From positions 1 through 5,923 of the forward strand of contig CAMOVY010000068.1 in the NCBI GenBank assembly GCA_946627905.1: a DNA stretch of 5,923 nt. Reading direction: 5' to 3'. Below, piece by piece: positions 1 to 5,239 of this stretch. The position numbers were made by a program, and so were the translations under genes. The number at the start of each line of letters is the position of its first letter. The stretch's first letter is position 1. The notes below the pieces were generated by a model. It ran no database searches. It worked only from the letters and a program-made list of their open reading frames with translations, and was not told where the DNA came from. The stretch is from an uncultured Clostridia bacterium (GTDB lineage: Bacteria; Bacillota; Clostridia; Christensenellales; Borkfalkiaceae).

Positions 1-47
1 TAGTTATATTTAATAAGACCGAACGGAATTTTATAGATAAGATATAA
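1..47 (+). CDS. C-terminal end of a probable ABC-2 polysaccharide export permease (partial)
   Basis: The frame whose codons start at base 3 is open from the window edge to a TAA at 45-47 and reads VIFNKTERNFIDKI; the other two plus frames hit stops at 1-3 and 11-13. The ending (hydrophobic residues, then K-x-E-x-x-F-x-D-x-I) resembles the usual C-terminus of TagG/Wzm/RfbA-type ABC-2 permeases, whose last membrane helix is followed by a short basic/acidic tail. The stop lies one base before the ATG of an ATPase of exactly the matching class, which is the normal permease-ATPase order. Only 14 residues are visible, so the assignment rests on tail pattern plus context. The rest of the gene is upstream of the window. 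Confidence 0.62.
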   Translation, partial: VIFNKTERNFIDKI

Positions 48-48
48 A

Positions 49-831
49 ATGGAAAGAGAGATAGCGATACAAATACAGGGCTTAAAAAAAGAATATCGCC
101 TTGGAGTAATAAACGGGGGAACTCTGCAAAGGGACATACAGAGTTTTTGGGCGCGGCTTCGTAGAAAGGAAGACCCGAATACAAAGATAAATTCCGCAAA
201 GTATGGCAAAAACGAAAAATTCGTTGCGCTTGACGGGGTAGACCTTACCATATATAAAGGCGAAAGGCTCGGTATTATAGGTAAAAACGGCGCGGGGAAG
301 TCAACGCTTTTAAAAATCATATCCCGTATAACTTCGCCGACGGCAGGAACGATAGGAATAAACGGCAGAGTGTCGAGCATGCTTGAAGTCGGCACAGGCT
401 TTCACAGCGAACTTACGGGCAGAGAAAATATATACTTAAACGGCGCGATACTCGGCATGAGCAAAGCCGAAGTAAACAGTAAAATAGATAAAATAATAGA
501 ATTTTCGGAGATAGAAAAGTTTATAGATACGCCGGCGAAAAGATATTCTTCGGGTATGTACGTAAAGTTGGCGTTTTCGGTGGCGGCGCACCTCGATAGC
601 GAAATAATGATAATGGACGAAGTCCTAGCGGTAGGGGATTTAGCGTTTCAGAAAAAGTGTTTGGATAAAATGGGGGACGTTTCAAAAGAAGAAAATAGGA
701 CGATATTATACGTCAGCCACAATATGGAAACGATACGTCGCCTTTGCGACAGGTGCATAGTTTTAGATAAAGGCAAAATTATTTACGACGGCGAAGTGGA
801 AAAGGCTATAGAAATCTATAAAAATTTATAA
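49..831 (+). CDS. ABC transporter ATPase for surface polysaccharide/teichoic acid export (TagH/Wzt type)
   Basis: This 260-residue ATPase should power export of a lipid-linked cell-surface polymer (teichoic acid, O-antigen-like or capsular chain) through an ABC-2 permease at the cytoplasmic membrane. Visible motifs: Walker A GKNGAGKST (78-86); the class-typical EVGTGFHSELTGREN stretch (113-127), where most ABC proteins have the Q-loop; signature YSSGM (166-170) in place of LSGGQ; Walker B EIMIMDE (185-191); D-loop AVGD (194-197); switch histidine H224 in VSHNM. The basic insertion at about residues 21-56 before the first strand is also typical of this class. There is no C-terminal carbohydrate-binding domain like that of the long Wzt proteins, so the TagH/RfbB short form fits best; the exported polymer cannot be named. 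No Shine-Dalgarno is visible before the ATG. It sits one base after the upstream stop, so translation is probably coupled to the permease. Confidence 0.93.
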   Translation: MEREIAIQIQGLKKEYRLGVINGGTLQRDIQSFWARLRRKEDPNTKINSAKYGKNEKFVALDGVDLTIYKGERLGIIGKNGAGKSTLLKIISRITSPTAGTIGINGRVSSMLEVGTGFHSELTGRENIYLNGAILGMSKAEVNSKIDKIIEFSEIEKFIDTPAKRYSSGMYVKLAFSVAAHLDSEIMIMDEVLAVGDLAFQKKCLDKMGDVSKEENRTILYVSHNMETIRRLCDRCIVLDKGKIIYDGEVEKAIEIYKNL

Positions 832-890
832 AAGTTCACTATTAATGATTTTCTATTTGCTTGCAAGGTTTAAGTTCAATTTTTCACATC

Positions 891-930
891 AAATACAGGG
901 TGCGTATCAAAAGGTACGCACCCTGTGTTT
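891..930. terminator. Long hairpin between convergent genes, candidate bidirectional terminator
   Basis: Bases 891-906 pair with 915-930 over 16 positions with a single G-T wobble; the core CAGGGTGCGTA/TACGCACCCTG is perfect. Two more pairs (T907-G914, C908-G913) can close an AAAA tetraloop. It lies about 60 bp after the ATPase stop and 53 bp after the glycosylase stop, which converge here, so it could end both transcripts. The T-tract after the stem is weak on both strands (GTTTATGT on plus, GATGTGAAAAATT on minus), so termination efficiency is uncertain. The rest of the 832-983 gap is AT-rich with no ORF or other structure I can support. Confidence 0.6.
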
Positions 931-983
931 ATGTAAATAAGAAATATGGTTTGAACGGGTAGGTATTGGCAACCTGAATTGTA

Positions 984-1484
984 TTAGGGAATAACAAGCA
1001 GTCGCCGCCACGATGAAATAAGTTCTTCGTCGGTGCGAAATTTGCTGCGGTTCGCGCCCGACGGAGAAGGCAAATTTACGACTTTTATATTAGCCGTTAT
1101 AAAGTAGTCGCCGAACCGCTTTATAAACGCATTGTACGCCGTTTTTGACGTTATATATATTGTTTGTATATCAGTACCCGCAATAAGCGACGGTATGTCG
1201 TTAAATTCCGCATTTTTTATTTTACTGTCCATAGAACCCGTTATTTCGCACGCGGAAAACACGTCGGATAGGGCAACGTGCCTGTTTAACAGTTCCGACG
1301 CTTTTTCCTGTGGCGAAAGTACGGTAAAATCAATGCCGAAAATCCTTGACATTATTTTCCAGAACCTGTTTGCGGGGTTGCCGTAATAAAAGCCGACTTG
1401 GCGCGAAATAACGCTCGGGATAGAGCCGAGTATTAAAACCTTGCAATTTTTATCTATAACGGGCTTAAAACAATTTACTTGCAT
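984..1484 (-). CDS. DNA-deoxyinosine (hypoxanthine-DNA) glycosylase, uracil-DNA glycosylase superfamily
   Basis: The 166-residue protein matches the UDG-superfamily hypoxanthine-DNA glycosylase group (family 6), which removes deaminated adenine from DNA to start base excision repair. Visible motifs: first motif LILGSIPS (17-24), YYGNPANRFW (33-42) with conserved N39 as the likely catalytic-loop asparagine, DVFSACEITGSMDSKI (74-89), and LPSPSGANRSK (138-148), the equivalent of the family's LPSTSPAN DNA-intercalation loop. The frame stays open upstream to an ATG at 1601, but that extension would overlap lgt and its promoter, and residues added there are not family-like. Starting at 1484 gives the expected N-terminus (…FKPVIDKNCKVLILGS) about 13 residues before the first strand. 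No Shine-Dalgarno precedes this ATG, and an extended -10 ends six bases before it, so a leaderless transcript is possible. Exact base specificity (hypoxanthine versus uracil) is inferred from the family. Confidence 0.85.
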   Translation of the reverse strand: MQVNCFKPVIDKNCKVLILGSIPSVISRQVGFYYGNPANRFWKIMSRIFGIDFTVLSPQEKASELLNRHVALSDVFSACEITGSMDSKIKNAEFNDIPSLIAGTDIQTIYITSKTAYNAFIKRFGDYFITANIKVVNLPSPSGANRSKFRTDEELISSWRRLLVIP

Positions 1485-1490
1485 AAATAC

Positions 1491-1499
1491 AGTATAGCA
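1491..1499 (-). promoter_or_regulatory. Extended -10 promoter of the glycosylase gene
   Basis: Reading the minus strand, TGCTATACT is a TGn extended -10 whose hexamer matches TATAAT at five of six bases. No good -35 lies 16-18 bp upstream (AAGATT at best), which extended -10 promoters tolerate. Only six bases (GTATTT) separate the hexamer from the ATG at 1484, so transcription would start at or next to the start codon. It interleaves with the divergent lgt promoter at 1506-1534. Confidence 0.5.
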
Positions 1500-1505
1500 C
1501 AAACA

Positions 1506-1534
1506 TTGACAAAAATCTTTATTCATAGTATAAT
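1506..1534 (+). promoter_or_regulatory. Consensus sigma-A promoter of lgt
   Basis: A perfect TTGACA (1506-1511) and a perfect TATAAT (1529-1534) are separated by exactly 17 bp. Predicted start is near 1541, giving a short leader of about 20 nt that contains the AAGGAG (1549-1554) six bases before the lgt ATG. The -35 lies inside the upstream region of the divergent glycosylase gene, so polymerase occupancy at the two promoters may be mutually exclusive. Confidence 0.88.
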
Positions 1535-1560
1535 AAGCTAAAAGATATAAGGAGTTCGTA

Positions 1561-2391
1561 ATGCTACCAGACCCTATATTGTCGTTTACGCTGTTCGGCA
1601 AAGAAATGAATATATATATGTACGGTGTGTGTATCGCCGTAGGAATTCTCGTTTGCCTTGCCGTGTTTTACGTTTACACCAAAAAGAAGAATATGCCGAC
1701 CAAAGTGCAGGACTTTATTTTTATCGTGGCGATAATAGCCATTGCAATCGGATTTTTGTTCGCCAAACTCTTCCAAGCGGTTTACGAGTGGATAGATACG
1801 GGCACTTTTGATTTTTACCACTCGGGAATTACCGCTATGGGCGGATTTGTCGGCGGTGCGGCGGTGTTTCTCATCGCGTACTTTGTCGGCGGGAAGTTCG
1901 TGTTTAAGGGTAAAGACGCAGGATTACATATAAAGGAATTCAATAAAATCCTTTTATGCGCGCCCTGCTGTATCACGATAGCGCACGCTTTCGGGCGGAT
2001 AGGTTGCCTTTGCGCGGGCTGTTGCCACGGCGCGGCGATTGACGCGGGGCACGGGCTTTATATGAAGTCCGACGGGGTGTGGGGCTATTACGTTCCCACG
2101 CAACTTTACGAAGCGCTGTTTTTATTCGCGCTGTTTGCCGTGCTTTCGTATCTTTACTTTAACAGATTTAATATTACTATGCAGGTGTATTTGATAGCGT
2201 ACGGGGTATGGCGTATCATAATAGAGTTTTTCAGAACCGACGCGCGCGGCGCGGTGATTTTGGGACTTTATCCGTCGCAATGGCAGTCGATAATCTTTAT
2301 CGCGGGCGGAGTTGCTATGTTTTTGGTTTACGTATTTAAAAAGATACCGTTAAGGCTACCGAAAGAAACGGCGGATAACGTCAAAGAATAA
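1561..2391 (+). CDS. lgt: Prolipoprotein diacylglyceryl transferase family protein (cysteine-rich variant)
   Basis: This 276-residue polytopic membrane protein belongs to the Lgt family, which transfers diacylglycerol from phosphatidylglycerol to the lipobox cysteine of prolipoproteins. Visible features: about seven hydrophobic segments (around 17-38, 50-72, 88-110, 130-145, 183-200, 207-223, 240-258); the glycine-rich ITAMGGFVGGA (90-100); signature-loop equivalent GRIGCLCAGCCHG (145-157); PTQLYEALFLF (179-189); and YGVWRIIIEFFR (214-225), retaining Tyr, Arg218, Glu222 and Arg225 of the catalytic C-terminal region. Compared with E. coli, the essential His103 of the FHGG motif aligns with Met93, and Asn146 with Cys149. 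Seven cysteines lie between 133 and 155. This is therefore the divergent GCCxG subgroup, and acyl-transfer activity is likely but not assured. The start is fixed by AAGGAG at 1549-1554 under a consensus promoter; it is probably monocistronic, ending at the terminator at 2410. Confidence 0.88.
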   Translation: MLPDPILSFTLFGKEMNIYMYGVCIAVGILVCLAVFYVYTKKKNMPTKVQDFIFIVAIIAIAIGFLFAKLFQAVYEWIDTGTFDFYHSGITAMGGFVGGAAVFLIAYFVGGKFVFKGKDAGLHIKEFNKILLCAPCCITIAHAFGRIGCLCAGCCHGAAIDAGHGLYMKSDGVWGYYVPTQLYEALFLFALFAVLSYLYFNRFNITMQVYLIAYGVWRIIIEFFRTDARGAVILGLYPSQWQSIIFIAGGVAMFLVYVFKKIPLRLPKETADNVKE

Positions 2392-2409
2392 AAAAGCAAA
2401 TATGTATAA

Positions 2410-2445
2410 AAAGGCTTCGGCATTTTGCCGAAGCCTTTAATTTTT
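2410..2445. terminator. Bidirectional intrinsic terminator between lgt and rpsT
   Basis: A perfect 13-bp inverted repeat (AAAGGCTTCGGCA at 2410-2422, TGCCGAAGCCTTT at 2426-2438) with a three-base TTT loop is followed on the plus strand by AATTTTTAAT. On the minus strand the stem ends in a run of T (from A2408-2412). It starts 18 bp after the lgt stop and ends about 30 bp after the rpsT stop, the classic arrangement for a terminator shared by convergent genes. Confidence 0.92.
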
Positions 2446-2468
2446 AATATCAAATAGTAGCCGAAAAA

Positions 2469-2867
2469 TTATTCCGCTTTCGGTTCTTCCGTCTTTTTAA
2501 CGGGTTCTTCCGCGGGCGCTTCGGCAACCGCTTCTACAGCCGCAGGTTCTTCCGCGACCGTTTCTTTTTTAACCGCTTTTTTTGCGGGAGCGGGGGTAGC
2601 CGCGCCCTTTAGCGCGTCGATTTTTTTAGCGAGCCTTGCTTTCTTATTAGCCGCGTTGTTGGCGTGAATAATATTTTTGCTTGCCGCGGAATCGATTAAC
2701 GCGAAAGTGTTGGGAAGAAGAGCCTTTGCTTCTTCCGCCTTATTGTCTTTAATAAGCGCTTCGACCTTTTTGATTGCCGTTCTTACTTCGGAACGGATAT
2801 TTTTATTCTGTTCGGTTTTTTTCTGATTGACGATAACTCTTTTCTTGGCTGATTTAATGTTCGGCAT
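2469..2867 (-). CDS. rpsT: 30S ribosomal protein S20 with C-terminal low-complexity extension
   Basis: Residues 1 to about 88 are a standard S20: MPNIKSAKKR at the start, KKTEQNKNIRSEVRT (17-30), then AASKNIIHANNAANKKARLA (61-80), forming the three-helix bundle that binds 16S rRNA at the bottom of the small subunit. Bacterial S20 usually ends near residue 85-90; here about 44 more residues follow, rich in Ala, Glu, Pro, Lys and Val, without hydrophobic core features, so probably disordered. The frame is open for 27 more codons upstream, but ATG at 2867 is chosen because it gives the canonical MPNIKSA start and has AAGGAG (2878-2883) ten bases upstream. The gene has its own promoter at 2909-2937 and appears monocistronic, ending at the shared terminator. 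Confidence 0.96.
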   Translation of the reverse strand: MPNIKSAKKRVIVNQKKTEQNKNIRSEVRTAIKKVEALIKDNKAEEAKALLPNTFALIDSAASKNIIHANNAANKKARLAKKIDALKGAATPAPAKKAVKKETVAEEPAAVEAVAEAPAEEPVKKTEEPKAE

Positions 2868-2908
2868 TTTATATGCACTCCTTAAGAAATCTGAATTTAA
2901 CGAATAAC

Positions 2909-2937
2909 ATTTTAACACAAAACGAAAGTAAATGCAA
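2909..2937 (-). promoter_or_regulatory. Promoter of rpsT
   Basis: On the minus strand, TTGCAT (2937-2932) and TAAAAT (2914-2909) are 17 bp apart, and the -10 is preceded by TGT, making an extended -10 (TGTTAAAAT). Predicted start is near 2902, a leader of about 35 nt carrying the ribosome binding site. A strong promoter fits a ribosomal protein gene. Confidence 0.7.
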
Positions 2938-3011
2938 CTACATTTCACCTACATTTTTCCGTTTTACCGTAAAATTAACTATTTTTCGGCTTTAAAACAT
3001 ATTTATAGATT

Positions 3012-3749
3012 ATGGATAACGGATATATAGCGGTATTAGACAGCGGAATAGGCGGGTTTTCGGTGCTATGCGAACTGATTAAGGTTTTGCCGCACGAACG
3101 CTTTTTATATTTCGGCGACAATAAAAACGCCCCGTACGGTAGCAAGACGAAAGGCGAACTTTACTACCTTGCGCGAAAAAACCTGTCATATATTTTAAGT
3201 TATAACGTAAAGGCGGTGGTTTTCGGTTGTAATACGCTGACAATGGTGGTGCTTCCGCTTATAGCGCCCGCTTGCCGTGCTCCAACGTTCGGGGTGTACC
3301 CGCCGAACGTTAAGCCCCGCGGCACAACCTATCTGTTTGCAACGCCCATGACTTGCGCAAAAATCAAAGAAAGAGAAAACCTGCGTGTGTTTCCGCTTAA
3401 AAACCTTGCCGCGGATATCGAAAGAAACAAATACCGACTTGAAAGCGTTGATTTAGATAGCCATCTTACGCAAGCGAAAGTGCCGACTGCAAAAGCGGAC
3501 ACGGTAATTCTCGGTTGCACGCACTATTTTTTTGTAAAAAATCAATTTATCGACCACTTTTGCCCCCGCAAAATTCTTTCGGGAGAGAAAAGCACCGCCG
3601 TAAAACTTAAAAACTATTTAAATAAAAACGACCTGATAAGAAAAAGCGAGAATTTTACAGTCGATTTTATCGGCGAAAATTCCGAAGAAAATTTTATTTT
3701 TTATAATTCGGTGGTTAAAGATATGATTTTCGGCAAAGAAAAAAATTAA
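3012..3749 (+). CDS. murI: Glutamate racemase
   Basis: The 245-residue cytoplasmic enzyme interconverts L- and D-glutamate, supplying D-Glu for the peptidoglycan stem peptide. Both halves of the cofactor-independent active site are visible: DSGIGG (10-15) with the Asp-Ser pair, YFGDNKNAPYG (33-43), first catalytic cysteine C73 in GCNT, and second catalytic cysteine C169 in GCTH. The protein is shorter than the usual 255-275 residues. The compaction is in the middle, where the family's GVIEPG and GTxxTVxS motifs are replaced by GVYPPN (94-99) and ATPMTCAKI (110-118). The start is the first ATG after an in-frame TAG at 3006-3008; no Shine-Dalgarno or clear promoter is seen, so initiation signals are unresolved. 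It lies divergent to rpsT and just upstream of the mraZ promoter, next to the other envelope genes. No hairpin terminator follows its stop. Confidence 0.88.
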   Translation: MDNGYIAVLDSGIGGFSVLCELIKVLPHERFLYFGDNKNAPYGSKTKGELYYLARKNLSYILSYNVKAVVFGCNTLTMVVLPLIAPACRAPTFGVYPPNVKPRGTTYLFATPMTCAKIKERENLRVFPLKNLAADIERNKYRLESVDLDSHLTQAKVPTAKADTVILGCTHYFFVKNQFIDHFCPRKILSGEKSTAVKLKNYLNKNDLIRKSENFTVDFIGENSEENFIFYNSVVKDMIFGKEKN

Positions 3750-3769
3750 AAATTAAAAAAAATATTTAA

Positions 3770-3801
3770 AAAGTGGTTGACAGTGGTTAAAATGTGTGTT
3801 A
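3770..3801 (+). promoter_or_regulatory. Probable MraZ operator: GTG-core direct repeats
   Basis: AAGTGGTTGA (3771-3780) and CAGTGGTTAA (3781-3790) are adjacent direct repeats identical at eight of ten bases. A weaker copy, ATGTGTGTTA (3792-3801), matches six of ten. The GTG cores start at 3773, 3783 and 3794, close to one helical turn apart. MraZ is known to bind short direct repeats with about 10-bp period upstream of its own gene (TGGGN in E. coli; AAAGTG followed by T or G in mollicutes); the first repeat, read from 3770, is an exact AAAGTGG. The repeats cover the -35 and spacer of the mraZ promoter, consistent with autorepression. Confidence 0.72.
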
Positions 3802-3805
3802 GAAT
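3777..3805 (+). promoter_or_regulatory. Promoter of the mraZ-rsmH-ftsL-like operon
   Basis: A perfect TTGACA (3777-3782) is 17 bp from TAGAAT (3800-3805, five of six), which is preceded by TGT, an extended -10. A very A/T-rich stretch immediately upstream (about 3739-3771) could act as an UP element. Predicted start is near 3812, a leader of about 24 nt. The promoter should drive mraZ, rsmH and the genes beyond. Confidence 0.85.
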
Positions 3806-3820
3806 TTCTATATCACAAAA

Positions 3821-3829
3821 AGGGGGGAG
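3821..3829 (+). promoter_or_regulatory. G-rich ribosome binding site fixing the GTG start of mraZ
   Basis: AGGGGGGAG contains GGGGGAG-type complementarity to the 16S 3' end and ends six bases before GTG at 3836, supporting the non-ATG start. The run of six G is longer than a usual AGGAGG. Confidence 0.8.
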
Positions 3830-3835
3830 TCTATA

Positions 3836-4264
3836 GTGGCCGGTAAAAATTATGCTCATCAACTCGACGCTAAAAACAGAATGCGTATTCCGGCTAAACT
3901 CCGCGAAGAACTCGGCGAAGGGTATTATATCACCGTAGGCACGGGCAACTGCCTGTACGTTTACGACGCCGAACAGATGGCGAAAGTCAAAGACTCTCTT
4001 AAAAACGTCAGCGCATATCGCGATAAGCAGTTAAAAGCCGCGCGCTTTATATTGTATAATACCTGGGCGGCGGAAGAGGACAAGCAGGGCAGAATACTTC
4101 TTCCCGAAAATCTCCGTAAATACGCGAACATTACCAAAAACGTAATAATTTTCAAAGGTCCGACTTGCGTCGAGATATGGAGCGAAGAGAACTGGAACGA
4201 ATATTTTAACGACGTAAACTTCGACGATTTAGCCGACGCCTTGGAATCTTTGCAAAATGGCTGA
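3836..4264 (+). CDS. mraZ: Transcriptional regulator MraZ
   Basis: The 142-residue protein is a canonical MraZ, the DNA-binding regulator that heads the dcw cluster and controls its own promoter as a ring-shaped oligomer. It has the two tandem AbrB/MraZ half-domains, each with a DxxxR motif: D11-AKN-R15 followed by MRIPAKLRE, and D82-KQG-R86 followed by ILLPENLRKYA. The C-terminal segment (about 120-142) is acidic. Length matches the family (about 140-150). The start codon is GTG, supported by the site at 3821-3829 and by the N-terminus MAGKNYAHQLDAKNRMRIP, in which the first DxxxR is correctly placed. The gene overlaps rsmH by 8 bp. Autoregulation is suggested by the direct repeats over its promoter. 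Confidence 0.97.
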   Translation: MAGKNYAHQLDAKNRMRIPAKLREELGEGYYITVGTGNCLYVYDAEQMAKVKDSLKNVSAYRDKQLKAARFILYNTWAAEEDKQGRILLPENLRKYANITKNVIIFKGPTCVEIWSEENWNEYFNDVNFDDLADALESLQNG

Positions 4265-5195
4265 ATTAAAACATATTCCCGTAATGCTTAACGAGTGTTT
4301 AAGCGCGCTTAAGGTAAAAAGCGGCGGCGTATATTTCGACGGGACTTTAGGCGGCGGCGGACACACGCGGGAAATACTTAAAGAAAGCGCGCCGAGCGGA
4401 AAAGTTATAGCGACCGATTTAGACGACTACGCTATAAACAGGGCGAAGGAAAATCTTAAAGAATTCGGCGACAGGCTTACGGTAGTAAAGAGCAATTTTA
4501 AAGATTTTACAGATATAAAAGACAGACTCGATATAGACGGTTTTGACGGAATACTGCTGGATTTAGGGGTATCGAGTTTTCAACTTGACGACAGAAGTCG
4601 CGGGTTTTCGTACCTTTCGGACGACGAAAAACTCGATATGCGTATGGACGAAAGCGCGCCCCTTTCGGCGGAAGCAATCGTCAACGGATATAAAGAGAGC
4701 GACTTAAAACGGATAATCGCGGAATACGGCGAAGAACGGTTTGCGGCAAGCATAGCGCGCAATATCGTAAACGAGCGGAAAGCCCGCCCGATAACCACGG
4801 TAGGGCAGTTAAACGCGATAATAGAAAAGAGTATTCCCGCGAAATTTAAGCACGACGGACACCCGTCAAAACGGACTTTTCAGGCGATACGTATAGAAGT
4901 CAACGGCGAACTCGACGGGCTTTACGAAACGGTAATCGCGATGACGCGGGGCTTAAAAAAGGGCGGCAGGATAGCGATACTTACCTTTCACTCTTTAGAA
5001 GACAGGATAGTAAAGCAGGCTTTCCGCGAACTTGAAACCGACTGTATCTGCGACAAAAGCCTACCCGTATGCGTGTGCGGCAAAAAGCGCGAAGCGGTGA
5101 TAATCACCAAACACCCGATAACGGCGGGGGAAGAAGAACTGAAAATCAATCCGAGAGCCAAAAGCGCGAAACTGCGCGTGGCGGAACGGGTTTAG
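4257..5195 (+). CDS. rsmH: 16S rRNA (cytosine(1402)-N(4))-methyltransferase RsmH
   Basis: The 312-residue protein (E. coli RsmH has 313) uses S-adenosylmethionine to methylate N4 of C1402 in the decoding centre of 16S rRNA. Motifs: HIPVMLNECLSAL (6-18), the SAM-binding DGTLGGGGHT (28-37), ATDLDDYAI (52-60), GILLDLGVSSFQLDD (98-112) with SRGFSY (114-119) and LDMRMD (126-131), FQAIRIEVNGELDGL (208-222), LTFHSLEDRIVKQ (242-254) and the C-terminal NPRAKSAKLRVAER (298-311). A cysteine cluster at C263, C265, C272 and C274 precedes TKHPI, as is common in Firmicutes members. The ATG lies 8 bp inside the end of mraZ with only a weak GGAA ten bases upstream, so translational coupling is probable. A 44-bp gap separates it from the next gene. 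Confidence 0.97.
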   Translation: MAELKHIPVMLNECLSALKVKSGGVYFDGTLGGGGHTREILKESAPSGKVIATDLDDYAINRAKENLKEFGDRLTVVKSNFKDFTDIKDRLDIDGFDGILLDLGVSSFQLDDRSRGFSYLSDDEKLDMRMDESAPLSAEAIVNGYKESDLKRIIAEYGEERFAASIARNIVNERKARPITTVGQLNAIIEKSIPAKFKHDGHPSKRTFQAIRIEVNGELDGLYETVIAMTRGLKKGGRIAILTFHSLEDRIVKQAFRELETDCICDKSLPVCVCGKKREAVIITKHPITAGEEELKINPRAKSAKLRVAERV

Positions 5196-5239
5196 ACGGT
5201 TTACGTTCATACAAAAAATAAGGAAAAAGGAGAACGGCT

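Noticed and set aside
832..983. Riboswitch or small RNA in the gap between the ATPase and the glycosylase
   Set aside because: Apart from the hairpin at 891-930, no multi-helix structure, conserved riboswitch core or promoter was recognisable, and the flanking genes converge, so no leader is expected there.
1132..1386. Plus-strand ORF opposite the glycosylase gene
   Set aside because: It is the complement of a conserved coding region, shows no family motif, and has no ribosome binding site.
1485..1601. Upstream extension of the glycosylase reading frame to an ATG at 1601 or 1526
   Set aside because: It would run through the consensus lgt promoter and into the lgt coding start. Neither ATG has a ribosome binding site, and the added residues do not resemble the family N-terminus; the start at 1484 places the first motif correctly.
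2868..2948. Upstream extension of the S20 reading frame
   Set aside because: The added residues include Cys/Phe/Tyr-rich sequence unlike S20, cover the promoter -35/-10 and the ribosome binding site, and the canonical MPNIKSA start with AAGGAG is at 2867.
2961..3011. Promoter or leaderless start for murI (TAAAAT at 2970, TATAGA at 3004)
   Set aside because: The first lacks a -35 at proper spacing, and the second would start transcription inside the ORF. Neither is supportable.
4580..4798. Minus-strand ORF inside rsmH
   Set aside because: It lies fully within the conserved methyltransferase frame and is Ser/Arg/Leu-rich in the way antisense frames of such genes usually are.
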